Origin: Thermomicrobiaceae bacterium
Lineage (GTDB): Bacteria; Chloroflexota; Chloroflexia; Thermomicrobiales; Thermomicrobiaceae
Direction of reading: 5' to 3'
Assembly (NCBI GenBank): GCA_014874455.1
Contig: JADBJL010000003.1
Location: 1 to 32,004, forward strand
DNA: 32,004 bases
A program made the position numbers and the translations under genes. The notes under the pieces were generated by a model. The model saw nothing but the letters and a program-made list of their open reading frames with translations, was not told where the DNA came from and made no database searches. This document shows, piece by piece, positions 7,332 to 16,106 of the stretch; the first letter of the stretch is position 1; every line of letters starts with the position of its first letter.

Positions 7332-8966
7332 ATGGCCTGGCCCAACCTGGGTCTCGCACACCGCCCGGCGGTGACTGGAGCACGCGGGGCCGTCGCCTCG
7401 GCGCACCCGCTGGCCTCCTTGGCCGGCCTCAGCATGCTCCAGCAGGGCGGCAACGCGATCGACGCCGCGGTGGCGATCGCGGCGACACTCAACGTCGTCG
7501 AGCCGTTCATGTCCGGGGCCGGCGGGATCGGCTACATGGTCATCACCACGCCCGGAGCACCGGCGCCGGTCGTGCTCGACTACACCGGCCGGGCGCCGGC
7601 CGCCGCCACGCCCGATGCCTTCGCTGAGGAGGGGAGCAAGGACGACGGCATCCGCTCGCCGCTCGTGCCCGGCGCGGTCGCGGGCTGGCTGGCGGCGCTC
7701 GAGCGCTATGGCTCGCTTGATCGGGCGGCCGTCTTCGCCCCCGCGATCTACTACGCCGAGCACGGCTTCCCGATGACCATCAAGGGCCACTGGTTCTTCA
7801 CCCAGTCAGTCGAGCGGCTCCGGCGCTGGGAGACCTCGAGCCGGGCCTACCTGCACGGCGGCGAGGCGCCCAGGCCAGGCGCGATCCTGCGCCAGCCGGA
7901 TCTGGCGCGCACGTTCCGGCTCATCGTCGAGGGTGGGGCCGAGGTCTTCTACCAGGGGCCGATCGGCGCCGAGATCGCCCGCTTCTCGCAGGCCCACGGC
8001 GGCCTGCTCACCGAGGCCGACCTCGCGACCTACGAGCCGGCCTGGCTGGAGCCGATCTTCACCGACTACCGGGGCTATCGAATCTTCTGCCCACCGCCGC
8101 CCTGCAGCGGGATCCAGTACCTGATCACGCTGAACATCCTGGAGGGCTTCGACCTGGCGGCCATGGGGCAGGGATCTGCCGACCATATCCACTACCTGGC
8201 CGAGGCGATGAAGCTCGCCGTCGCCGACCGCACTACCTACGCCCCAGCACCGAACCCGCCGGTCGCCGGGCTCCTCTCCAAAGAGTACGCCGCCCGCCGA
8301 CGCAGGCTGATCGACCCGCAGCGGGCCGGCTACAGCGGCGGCGAGCGCTTTACGTCGAAAAAGCACCCCCTGGAGATCCTGCCCGGCAGCCCCGAGTCGA
8401 TCCTGCGCGAGAGCACGACCCACTTCGTCGCCATCGACGCGGCCGGAAACGCGGTCGCCTGCACCCAGACGCTGGGTGGGGCCTTCGGCTGCGGGATCGT
8501 CCACGGAAACACCGGGCTGGCACTCAACAACTTCGCGCACTGGTTCGACCTCGACCCCGCAAGCCCCAACGTGATCGCGCCCAACAAGAAGGTGGAGATG
8601 TGCCTCTCGCCTTCGCAAGTCTGGCGAGACGGTCGGCTCTTCCTGATGGTCGGCACCCCGGGTTCGTTCGGCATCATGGAGACCACGCCGCAGATGATCA
8701 TCAACGTGCTCGACCACGGCTTCAGCATCCAGGCCGCGATCGAGGCGCCGCGCTTCCGCACGCTGACCGGCACGGAGCTCGCCATCGAGAACCGGATCGA
8801 GCCGGCAGTGGTCGAGGAGCTGCGCCGCCGCGGGCACGACGTCCAGCTCCTCGAGCCCTGGACGCCCTTCGTCGGCGGCGGTCAGGGGATCCTGGTCGAC
8901 CTGGAGACGGGAGCGTTCTTCGCCGGGGCCGACCCGCGCCGTGACGGCTACGCGCTGGCGTTTTGA
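7332..8966 (+). CDS. ggt: Gamma-glutamyltransferase (Ntn hydrolase), putatively cytosolic
   Basis: ATG at 7332 follows AAGGGAAGGAG. The 544-residue precursor would self-cleave before Thr362 in E-S-T-T-H-F-V-A-I-D, the family's N-terminal nucleophile. This leaves a roughly 361-residue large and a 183-residue small subunit. The N-terminal region has the expected G-A-V-A-S-A-H-P-L-A-S and M-L-Q-Q-G-G-N-A-I-D-A-A-V-A elements; the late oxyanion/substrate loop reads G-T-P-G-S-F-G where many members have a G-G. GGT hydrolyses or transfers the gamma-glutamyl group of glutathione and related peptides. No signal peptide is visible, unlike classic periplasmic or secreted GGT, so substrate is probably imported first, which fits the downstream ABC importer. 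The next gene starts 35 bases after the stop. Confidence 0.93.
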   Translation: MAWPNLGLAHRPAVTGARGAVASAHPLASLAGLSMLQQGGNAIDAAVAIAATLNVVEPFMSGAGGIGYMVITTPGAPAPVVLDYTGRAPAAATPDAFAEEGSKDDGIRSPLVPGAVAGWLAALERYGSLDRAAVFAPAIYYAEHGFPMTIKGHWFFTQSVERLRRWETSSRAYLHGGEAPRPGAILRQPDLARTFRLIVEGGAEVFYQGPIGAEIARFSQAHGGLLTEADLATYEPAWLEPIFTDYRGYRIFCPPPPCSGIQYLITLNILEGFDLAAMGQGSADHIHYLAEAMKLAVADRTTYAPAPNPPVAGLLSKEYAARRRRLIDPQRAGYSGGERFTSKKHPLEILPGSPESILRESTTHFVAIDAAGNAVACTQTLGGAFGCGIVHGNTGLALNNFAHWFDLDPASPNVIAPNKKVEMCLSPSQVWRDGRLFLMVGTPGSFGIMETTPQMIINVLDHGFSIQAAIEAPRFRTLTGTELAIENRIEPAVVEELRRRGHDVQLLEPWTPFVGGGQGILVDLETGAFFAGADPRRDGYALAF

Positions 8967-9001
8967 GGAGTGTGTTGTCTGGAGCAGCAGAGGAGGGAGT
9001 C

Positions 9002-10057
9002 ATGGCACAGCGAACCGCGCCGGTCATCAGTCGAGAAGAGCTGCTCGAGCGAGTCAACCGGCTGCCGCGCGTCCCCTTTGCCCACCTGCCGACCCCGCTG
9101 GAGGAGATGCCCAGGCTCCGCGAGGCCCTCGGCCCGCGGGCGCCCCGCCTCCTGGTCAAGCGCGATGACCTGACCGGCTTCGCGCTGGGCGGCAACAAGG
9201 TGCGCCACCTGGAGTACCGGCTGGCCGACATCCGGGCACAGGGAGCCGATACGATCATCGTGGCCAACGTCGCGCAGTCGAACCACGCCCGGCTGCACGC
9301 GGCGCTGGCCGCCCGTTTCGGGCTGACGACCTACATCCTGAAGATCCCCAGCCACAAGGACACGCCGGTGAACGGCAACCTCTTGCTCGACCACATCGTG
9401 GGCGCGCGGATCGTCGAGGCCTCCAGCGCCGACCCAGCGGTGGTCGACCGGGAGCTCGACGAGCTGGCAGCCCGGCTGCAGGCCGAGGGGCGCACCGTCT
9501 ACAACGTGCCCAAGAACCCCGCCTGCAAGTCGGACGGCAGCATCGCCTACCTGGCCGCTGCGGTCGAGCTGCTGGAACAGCTCGACGAGCGGGGCCTGCG
9601 GGCCGACCACCTCTTCCTGGCTGCCGGCACGTCCTCGGGAGGGCTGGCGCTGGCCGGCAAGCTCCTCGGCGAGTCGTACCGGGTACACGCGGTGAGCGTC
9701 GGCGGGAGCCGTAAGCAGGTGGAGACACTGATCCTCGGCGCTGCCAACGGAGCCGCGGAGCGGCTGGGGCTGGATGCCCGGCTGGAGCCGGAGGACATCA
9801 CCGTCCACGACGAGTACGTCGGCGAGCGCTACGGCGTGCCGACACCGGCTTGCCTGGAGGCGATCCGGCTGGCTGGCCGCACCGAGGGGCTGATCCTCGA
9901 CCCGGTCTACACCGCCAAGGCGTTCTCGGCGCTGATCGACCAGGTACGGCGGGGAGCCATCGGCCCGGACGAGACGGTCGTGTTCGTCCACACCGGCGGC
10001 ATCCCGATCACCTTCGCCTACAGCGAGGAGATCCTAGCCGGCCTGGCCAGTGCCTGA
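9002..10057 (+). CDS. D-cysteine desulfhydrase / ACC deaminase family PLP enzyme
   Basis: Start: ATG at 9002 behind GAGGAGGGAG; a TTG extension back to 8963 would overlap ggt and is not needed. The protein is 351 residues, a fold-type II PLP enzyme. The cofactor lysine is Lys66 in L-G-G-N-K-V-R-H-L, preceded by K-R-D-D-L-T-G-F-A, and the substrate loop is V-A-Q-S-N-H-A-R. A late F-V-H-T-G-G-I-P element is characteristic of the ACC deaminase/D-cysteine desulfhydrase branch. D-cysteine desulfhydrase makes pyruvate, ammonia and H2S; ACC deaminase makes 2-oxobutyrate and ammonia. Adjacency to ggt favours a cysteine-type substrate, since GGT acting on glutathione-like peptides would yield cysteine-containing products, but that is inference. 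Confidence 0.87.
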   Translation: MAQRTAPVISREELLERVNRLPRVPFAHLPTPLEEMPRLREALGPRAPRLLVKRDDLTGFALGGNKVRHLEYRLADIRAQGADTIIVANVAQSNHARLHAALAARFGLTTYILKIPSHKDTPVNGNLLLDHIVGARIVEASSADPAVVDRELDELAARLQAEGRTVYNVPKNPACKSDGSIAYLAAAVELLEQLDERGLRADHLFLAAGTSSGGLALAGKLLGESYRVHAVSVGGSRKQVETLILGAANGAAERLGLDARLEPEDITVHDEYVGERYGVPTPACLEAIRLAGRTEGLILDPVYTAKAFSALIDQVRRGAIGPDETVVFVHTGGIPITFAYSEEILAGLASA

Positions 10058-10153
10058 GCCCAGGGAATCTTTCGAGAGGGTCTGGAGCGGAGGCTGCGAT
10101 GAGTCTGTAGACCGCGTTCATGGGCGCTCGCGCGCCGGAAGGAGGAGAGTACC

Positions 10154-11893
10154 ATGGCCGATCCCCGACAGGAACCCCGGACGCCGTACGGAGCGATGAA
10201 CCGGAACCTGAGTCGCCGCACCTTCCTTGGCCTGGCGGTCGGCGCCGCGACATCGGCTCTACTGACGGCCTGCCGCAGAGAGCCCGAGCAAGCCGCGCCG
10301 CCAGCCACTGTCCAGGCCCCAGGGCCAACTCCGGCACCTGCCCAACCGACACCTCGGCAGGAAGCGATTCGTGGCGTCGAGATCCCGAAGTTCGACAATC
10401 CGCCCGCCGGCCGGCCGTCGGGGAGCAAGCCGGAAGAACTGGTGATCGCCTGGGGCGTCAACCAGTTGACCACCCACGGCCTCGACCCCCAGAGACACGT
10501 GGGCACGATCGCGGAGTCGCAGTTGCGGCATATGTACGAGCCGCTGGTGGCGTTCGACCGCGACCTCCAGACGATCGTGCCTGCGCTGGCCACCAGTTGG
10601 GAGCGGATCGACGACCTGACCATGCAGTTCAAGCTGCGCCAGGGGGTGAAGTTCCACAACGGCGAGCCGTTCAACGCCGAGGCGGTTCGCTACAGCATCC
10701 TGCGCCCGCTCAGCGACGAGACCCCCGGAGACTCGCGCAGCACCTACGCCGTGATCGAGGATGTCGAGATCATCGACGACTACACGGTCAACATCAAGAC
10801 GAGCCGGCCCGACCCGGCGCTCCTCGCCCGCTTGACCGGCTTCCACATGACGATCGTGGCCCCCAAGTGGGCGTCGCAGGGACCGGAGGTCGTCTCCCGG
10901 GAAGCCAACGGCACCGGCCCCTACCGGCTGGTGAGCTGGAGCCCCAATGAGGATCTGGTGCTGGAGGCGAACGAGGAGTACTGGGGTGGCCCGCCACAGA
11001 TCAAGCGCGTGCGGCTGGTCACCATCAGCGAGCAGGCAACGCGCGTCTCGGCACTCCGCGCCGGAGACGTGCACGTGGCCAAGGACATGCCGCCGGAAGA
11101 GATCGAAAGCATCAATGCCAGCGGACGTGCGCGGGCGCTGCGGGTGGTAAGCAACCGGGTACCGTTCTACTTCATCACCATCGAGGTGCCGCCGTACAAC
11201 GACAAGCGGGTACGCCAGGCGATCAACTACGCGGCCAACGTCCAGGGGGTGATCGACGCCATTCTCCTGGGCAACGGGTATCGTATCGCGACCGTCCTGC
11301 CGATCTGGGCCTTCGGCTACGACCCAACGCTCCAGCCGTACCCGCACGATCCCGAGAAGGCCAAGCAACTGCTGGCCGAAGCCGGCTATCCCGACGGCAT
11401 CGACATCAAGATCTGGTATATCCAGGGCCGCTACCCGAAGGACAAGGAGGTCGCCGAGGCGATGGCCCAGGAGATGGCCAAGGCCAACATCCGCTGCACG
11501 CCGGAGCTTCGGGAGCCGGCCACGCTGAATGACTTGCAAAAGAAGAAGGAGGCGCCCGGGCTCCTGTTCGCGTCCTGGGGCAACTGGTTCTTCGACGCCG
11601 ACAACACCTTCTTCCCACTGTTCAGTTGTGCCCAGGCGAAGGACTTCAATTTCGACTGGCGACGGCCGTACTGCAACGAGGAGTTCGACAAGATCATCCA
11701 GGCAGCCCGCGTGGAGATGAACGTCGACAAGCGCCGCCAGCTCTACGCCGAGGCGCAGCGCTTCCTCTACGACGATGCCGGTGCCCTGTTCATGTACCAG
11801 CTCGTCGACATCTACGGCGTGAACAACTGGGTCTTGTGGGAGCCACGCCACGATGAGATGATCTGGGCGCACGAGATGAAGTGGAACGAGTAG
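10154..11893 (+). CDS. ABC transporter substrate-binding protein, peptide family 5 (SBP_bac_5), Tat-type lipoprotein
   Basis: ATG at 10154 follows GGAAGGAGGAGAG; the protein is 579 residues. The N-terminus carries a twin-arginine motif S-R-R-T-F-L-G (20-26), a hydrophobic stretch and a lipobox L-L-T-A-C with Cys40. It is therefore exported, probably by Tat, and lipid-anchored outside the membrane. A proline-rich linker (about 45-70) precedes the binding domain, which has the family's L-R-Q-G-V-K-F-H-N-G-E-P-F-N-A-E-A-V block and, later, R-Q-A-I-N-Y-A. Family members bind di-/oligopeptides, glutathione, nickel or opines. Downstream permeases complete the membrane part of the importer. Position after ggt and the PLP enzyme suggests gamma-glutamyl or Cys-containing peptides as ligand. 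Family call is firm; ligand is not. Confidence 0.92.
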   Translation: MADPRQEPRTPYGAMNRNLSRRTFLGLAVGAATSALLTACRREPEQAAPPATVQAPGPTPAPAQPTPRQEAIRGVEIPKFDNPPAGRPSGSKPEELVIAWGVNQLTTHGLDPQRHVGTIAESQLRHMYEPLVAFDRDLQTIVPALATSWERIDDLTMQFKLRQGVKFHNGEPFNAEAVRYSILRPLSDETPGDSRSTYAVIEDVEIIDDYTVNIKTSRPDPALLARLTGFHMTIVAPKWASQGPEVVSREANGTGPYRLVSWSPNEDLVLEANEEYWGGPPQIKRVRLVTISEQATRVSALRAGDVHVAKDMPPEEIESINASGRARALRVVSNRVPFYFITIEVPPYNDKRVRQAINYAANVQGVIDAILLGNGYRIATVLPIWAFGYDPTLQPYPHDPEKAKQLLAEAGYPDGIDIKIWYIQGRYPKDKEVAEAMAQEMAKANIRCTPELREPATLNDLQKKKEAPGLLFASWGNWFFDADNTFFPLFSCAQAKDFNFDWRRPYCNEEFDKIIQAARVEMNVDKRRQLYAEAQRFLYDDAGALFMYQLVDIYGVNNWVLWEPRHDEMIWAHEMKWNE

Positions 11894-12040
11894 GCGGCAA
11901 GCTGGCGTGCGTGGGGCATGGCTAGCGCTCAGATTTCGGCGGAACAGCCTGTTGCGAGGGCTCGCAGCGTGCGCTCGAGTGGGACACCTCGCGCACGCCG
12001 GCCGAGCGGCTGAGGCCACGCGTGCGGATCGGAGCCGTCG

Positions 12041-12964
12041 ATGGGTCAATACATCCTCCGCCGGGTCGTCCACGCGTTCTTCGTCGTTCTCGGCGTGGTG
12101 ACCGCGGTCTTCGTCATTACGAACCTGACTGGCGATCCCGTCCAGTTGATGCTCGGCGAGGCGGCGACGGCGCAGGACATCGAGCGGGTGCGGCGGGAGC
12201 TCGGTCTCGACCGGCCGCTCTACGTGCAGTACCTCAACTTCCTCAGCAGCGTCGCGCGCGGCGATTTCCCCGAGTCGCTGCGCTACCGCGGATACTCCGC
12301 CCTCGAGATCGTATTGGATCGCTACCCGCGCACGATCGTGCTCGCGATCGCCGCCTTGCTCGTGTCAGTGACGCTGGCCATTACGTTCGGCACGATCTCG
12401 GCCGTCAAGCGCTACTCGGCGATCGACAACGTCGTCATGTTGCTGGCGCTGTTCGGCCAGTCGATACCGAACTTCTGGCTCGGCATCATGTTGATCCTGA
12501 TCTTCGCGGTCAACCTCGGCTGGCTCCCCTCACAGGGCTACCAGCTCTCGCCGGCCTACCTCATCTTGCCGACGATCACGCTCGCCTCCCCTGGCCTCGC
12601 CCGGCTTACCCGCTTGACCCGTTCCGGCATGCTCGAAGTGCTCAACTCTGATTACATTCGAACCGCCCGGGCCAAGGGGCTGCGGGAGAGCGCGGTCATC
12701 TTTCGCCATGCTTTCAAGAACGCAGCCATCCCGCTGGTGACCGTGATCGGCTTGGACTTCGGCGTCCTGCTCGGTGGCGCCATCATTACCGAGCAGATCT
12801 TCCAGTGGGACGGTGTCGGGCAACTGCTCGTCAACGCTATCTACAGTCGGGATTTCCCGGTGATCCAGGCATCGGTACTCATCATCGCCGTCAGCTTCGT
12901 GTTGATCAACCTGATTGTTGACATTATGTACACCTGGCTCGACCCCCGCGTGCGGCTGACCTGA
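12041..12964 (+). CDS. Peptide ABC transporter permease, DppB/GsiC-like
   Basis: A 307-residue inner-membrane protein of the DppB family, starting at ATG 12041 with GGAG about 8 bases upstream. It begins M-G-Q-Y-I-L-R-R-V-V, typical of this subunit, followed by TM1. The conserved R-x-E-L-G-L-D-R-P-L-Y-V-Q-Y segment lies outside the membrane. The core has about five further TM segments. The EAA-type loop that docks onto the ATPase is recognisable as Y-I-R-T-A-R-A-K-G-L-R-E (about 206-217). A 147-base gap separates it from the binding-protein gene; the second permease starts 39 bases after its stop. With that partner it would form the translocation pore. Confidence 0.94.
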   Translation: MGQYILRRVVHAFFVVLGVVTAVFVITNLTGDPVQLMLGEAATAQDIERVRRELGLDRPLYVQYLNFLSSVARGDFPESLRYRGYSALEIVLDRYPRTIVLAIAALLVSVTLAITFGTISAVKRYSAIDNVVMLLALFGQSIPNFWLGIMLILIFAVNLGWLPSQGYQLSPAYLILPTITLASPGLARLTRLTRSGMLEVLNSDYIRTARAKGLRESAVIFRHAFKNAAIPLVTVIGLDFGVLLGGAIITEQIFQWDGVGQLLVNAIYSRDFPVIQASVLIIAVSFVLINLIVDIMYTWLDPRVRLT

Positions 12965-13003
12965 GAAGGCTGAGTAGTGAGGCACTGGTGAGCGGAGGGA
13001 GCG

Positions 13004-13963
13004 ATGGCTGGTGAACGGGCATCGGTGCCGACCCTGCTAACGCCCTTCGCCGAAGTGCGGGCGCGGCGATCCGCGACCCAGCGTGCGCTGAGAATGCTGC
13101 GACGCAACCGGCTGGGCCTCCTCGGCGCCGGGATCCTGTCCATCGTCGTGCTCGCCGCCATCCTCGCTCCCTTCCTGACCCCCTATGACCCAATGACCGG
13201 AGATATCACCAAGCGCCTGACCTGCCCCGTCCTCACCAGGTGCCCGTCCTTCATGCCCGGTGCCACACCGGTCAGGGGCACGCTCGATCACCCACTCGGC
13301 ACCGACCAGCTCGGGCGCGATATCTTCTCCCGCATCGTCTACGGCGCGCGCGTTTCTCTGATCGTCGGGCTGGCCGCCGTCCTTCTGGGCGCCGGCTTCG
13401 GATCCACCCTCGGCCTTGTCTCCGGATATTACGGCGGGCGCATCGACGCCCTGATCATGCGGATCGGAGAACTGTTCCTCGCGTTCCCTTATCTCCTCCT
13501 CGCGATCGCCATCGTGGCAGTGCTCGGCGGCGGCCTGCTCAACGTCATCATCGTGCTGGCTATCGCCACCTGGGTGCCGTACGCGCGCATCATGCGTGGC
13601 TCCGTGCTCTCGGCCAAGGAGCAGGAGTACGTGATCGCCGCCAGAGCCATCGGCGTGCGGGATCTGGCTCTCCTCTTCAAGCACGTGGCGCCGAACTGCA
13701 TCACGCCGATCATCGTCTTCGGCACGTTCAACGTGGCCGCAGCCATCATCGCCGAGGCGGGACTCTCCTTCCTCGGCCTGGGAGTCGGCGCGACGCGCCC
13801 GACCTGGGGCAACATGCTGGCCGATGGGCGGGCCTACGTGGCGACGGCGTGGTGGCTCGCCACCTTCCCCGGCCTCGCCATCATGCTGACGGTGCTGTCG
13901 ATCAACATGATCGGCGACTGGCTCCGCGACGCGCTCGACCCGCACCTGCGTAACATCGAGTAG
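13004..13963 (+). CDS. Peptide ABC transporter permease, DppC/GsiD-like
   Basis: A 319-residue inner-membrane protein starting at ATG 13004 behind GGAGGGAG. It has the DppC-family order: a cytosolic N-terminus ending in R-R-N-R-L-G-L-L-G, TM1, an outside loop with H-P-L-G-T-D-Q-L-G-R-D-I-F-S-R-I-V-Y-G-A-R (a family signature), then five TM segments. The EAA loop, Y-V-I-A-A-R-A-I-G-V-R-D, contacts the ATPase. It pairs with the upstream DppB-like subunit. No ATPase (DppD/DppF-like) gene follows; the next gene encodes an unrelated small secreted protein, so the energy-coupling subunits must be encoded elsewhere if the importer works. Confidence 0.94.
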   Translation: MAGERASVPTLLTPFAEVRARRSATQRALRMLRRNRLGLLGAGILSIVVLAAILAPFLTPYDPMTGDITKRLTCPVLTRCPSFMPGATPVRGTLDHPLGTDQLGRDIFSRIVYGARVSLIVGLAAVLLGAGFGSTLGLVSGYYGGRIDALIMRIGELFLAFPYLLLAIAIVAVLGGGLLNVIIVLAIATWVPYARIMRGSVLSAKEQEYVIAARAIGVRDLALLFKHVAPNCITPIIVFGTFNVAAAIIAEAGLSFLGLGVGATRPTWGNMLADGRAYVATAWWLATFPGLAIMLTVLSINMIGDWLRDALDPHLRNIE

Positions 13964-14047
13964 TTCCCTCCCTCGCAATCCGGCAGACACCGCCGTGCGT
14001 ACTGCTGGCAACGGGCGTCTACGATCCTCACCGGGAGGGAGGACACG

Positions 14048-14320
14048 ATGTGCAGGCTTCTCCTGGCACTGCTTCTGGTCGCGTTGCTGGCGGTCGCGCT
14101 GGCCACGCCAGCCTCGGCCCACGTCCACGGCATCACGCCGCTCCGCTGCGTGCCAGCCGACACTGCACTTACCGGCGCCAACGCGACCAACAGTACCCCG
14201 GCCGCCGCAGCCAACGGCGGGCCGATCACCGGGTTGATCCCACGCGACGTGGGCAGCGCGCCGCTCGCGATCGGCGACGGCGGTTTCGACGCGGCGGCCT
14301 GCGACGTCCTCGGCGAGTAG
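14048..14320 (+). CDS. Small secreted protein of unknown function
   Basis: A 90-residue ORF from ATG 14048 with a strong ribosome site (GGGAGGGAGGA). Residues 1-24 form a clear signal peptide: M-C-R, a Leu/Ala/Val core and A-S-A as cleavage site. The predicted mature protein starts H-V-H-G and is about 66 residues, Ala/Gly/Thr/Pro-rich, with two cysteines (in L-R-C-V and A-A-C-D-V) that could form one disulfide, and an acidic C-terminus. I recognise no family. It lies 84 bases after the permease gene, and could share its transcript, but may be independent; the next gene is convergent. Confidence 0.65.
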   Translation: MCRLLLALLLVALLAVALATPASAHVHGITPLRCVPADTALTGANATNSTPAAAANGGPITGLIPRDVGSAPLAIGDGGFDAAACDVLGE

Positions 14321-14393
14321 CGCCGGAGCAAGCGCGCTGCCTGTCTGCTGAGGGAGCGACGAGGCGACGCGCCCGGGGCCGAGCTCACCAGCG

Positions 14394-16106
14394 CTACCTC
14401 GTGTCCGCGTGCGTCGGCAGTTCCGGGTGCGGGTAGCCGTCCCAGGTGGCACCGAAGAGGTGCCAGCGGAAGGCCTCGTTCAGCGCACGCAGCGTGGCCT
14501 CGATGTTCTCGCGGATCGGCTGGCCCTCCGGTGTGAACCAGGGGCCGACCGGCTCCGGCGGCAGCACCTGATCGGCATGGGTCGGCACATCGCCGTGCGG
14601 GTTGCCGTCCCAGGAGATTCCCCAGAAGTGCCAGCGGAACGCCTCCACGAGGCTGCGCAGCGTGGCCTCGGTCGCCGCCTGGTCGAAGCCGGTATCGCTC
14701 ACCCACACCGGCACTGGCTCACCAGGGACGATGGTCTCGGCGTGGGTCGGCATGTCGCCCCGGTGGTCGACGCCGTCCCAGCTCATGCCGTAGAGGTGCC
14801 AGCGGAAGGCCTCGACCAGGGCCCGCAGGGTGGCGTTGATCCGCTCGGCCTTGGGCCGCCCGCTCCCGTCGAACCAGACGGACTCGCCAGGGTCGTCGCT
14901 CACCACGAAGTCCCAGAGCACGCGAAGCGTGTCGCCCTGCTGGTCGCGAGCGACGGCCTCCGCGGTGTAGAGCCCGGGGCCGAGCGCGATACCTGTTGCC
15001 AGCTCACCTGACTGTACGGCGAACTCCTGCCCCGCCACCCGGACGACCAGCTCGACGACCGGCGTGTCCGAGACCGCCACCGCGCGGACTGTCACCAAGC
15101 CCGGCGCCACGCGGGCGTAGCGCGCTGGCTCGAGTGCCGTGAAGACCGGCTGGGGGCCCGAGCCCGGCGGCTGCCCGGGCTGTGCAGACCCCTCGCGCGC
15201 GCCCCCGATGGTGCAGCCGGCCTCGTCGCAAACGTCCTCGAGGAACACCAGCGCGTCCTCATCGATGCGCCGGGCAACGTTGGCCGACGCGCGCTCGTGC
15301 GATATCACACCAACGAGAACCGGATCGGATGAGCGCCAGACTGGCCCACCGCTCATCCCCTTGGTCGCGTCGGCGTCCATGAACAGGAAGTCATTGGTAA
15401 CCCGGAGGAACCCGGTACCGCTCGCCCACCACTGCGTGCTTTCCGGCTTGTCGCCAGGGTAGCCAGCGACCGTATAGGAGAAACCGGGATCCGACAGCGT
15501 CTCGGTCGAGAGCGCCGCCACCGGGAGCCAGCCCGCCTGCTCGCCGAGCGGGGATGCGAGTACGACCACCCCGAGATCGAACTCGGGATCACCGAGCTCC
15601 ACCCATCCCTCGGGCACGAACGCATCGGTTGCGAACTCGTAGCCGTAGGGCCAGGTCTCGCCGTCAGCGCCCGGCACGGCCGCGAGCTCGTCGACCCATC
15701 CGCCGTTCTCGTGGTCGTACAGGCAGTGGGCGGCCGTCAGCACGACGTCCGGCCCGATCAGGGCGCCGCTACAGGTGATCCAGAGATCGTCCACGAGATG
15801 CCCTGCCACCATGACCACGGCAGAGGCAGGGAAGGACGTCGTCGGCGACTGCCGGACGCGGTCATCGGGAGGAAAGACACGCTGGTAGCCGGCCGCCGGT
15901 TCCACCGCGCTCCGCCGGTGAGGCGCCACCCCTACCCGGTTCGCAGGACGATGAGAGACCGGGGTGAAGCCGGCCTCCGGCTTGCCCGACGCGGCCACCG
16001 GCCCTCCGCCAGCAGGGCTGCCGGTCGAGGCGAGCACACCGATGAGGAGCACGAGCGTGATCAGCCCCCAGGCGAGTCGCCGGCTCATCGCAGTCGTCTG
16101 TTGCAC
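14394..16106 (-). CDS. Secreted trypsin-like (V8/glutamyl endopeptidase-like) serine protease with three C-terminal repeats
   Basis: Start: GTG at 16106, chosen because AGAGGAG lies 6 bases upstream (570 residues); the ATG at 16088 lacks such a site and an upstream ATG at 16187 is unsupported. A hydrophobic segment (about 13-30) is a signal peptide or anchor. The protease domain, about 85-300, has the chymotrypsin-fold triad: His127 in T-A-A-H-C, Asp177 in F-D-L-G-V-V and Ser252 in K-G-M-S-G-G-P. A Gly/Pro linker and a beta-rich domain (about 320-405) follow. The C-terminus holds three repeats, about 410-459, 468-513 and 523-569, with the core A-T-L-R-x-L-x-E-A-F-R-W-H-x-x-G-x-x-W-D-G and a closing P-T-H-A. 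Their role is unknown; cell-wall or substrate attachment is a guess. Confidence 0.88.
   Translation of the reverse strand: MQQTTAMSRRLAWGLITLVLLIGVLASTGSPAGGGPVAASGKPEAGFTPVSHRPANRVGVAPHRRSAVEPAAGYQRVFPPDDRVRQSPTTSFPASAVVMVAGHLVDDLWITCSGALIGPDVVLTAAHCLYDHENGGWVDELAAVPGADGETWPYGYEFATDAFVPEGWVELGDPEFDLGVVVLASPLGEQAGWLPVAALSTETLSDPGFSYTVAGYPGDKPESTQWWASGTGFLRVTNDFLFMDADATKGMSGGPVWRSSDPVLVGVISHERASANVARRIDEDALVFLEDVCDEAGCTIGGAREGSAQPGQPPGSGPQPVFTALEPARYARVAPGLVTVRAVAVSDTPVVELVVRVAGQEFAVQSGELATGIALGPGLYTAEAVARDQQGDTLRVLWDFVVSDDPGESVWFDGSGRPKAERINATLRALVEAFRWHLYGMSWDGVDHRGDMPTHAETIVPGEPVPVWVSDTGFDQAATEATLRSLVEAFRWHFWGISWDGNPHGDVPTHADQVLPPEPVGPWFTPEGQPIRENIEATLRALNEAFRWHLFGATWDGYPHPELPTHADTR

Noticed and set aside
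10259-12073. 604-codon minus-strand open frame opposite the substrate-binding protein gene
   Set aside because: Mirror frame of a well-supported gene; no ribosome site, signal or recognisable motif.
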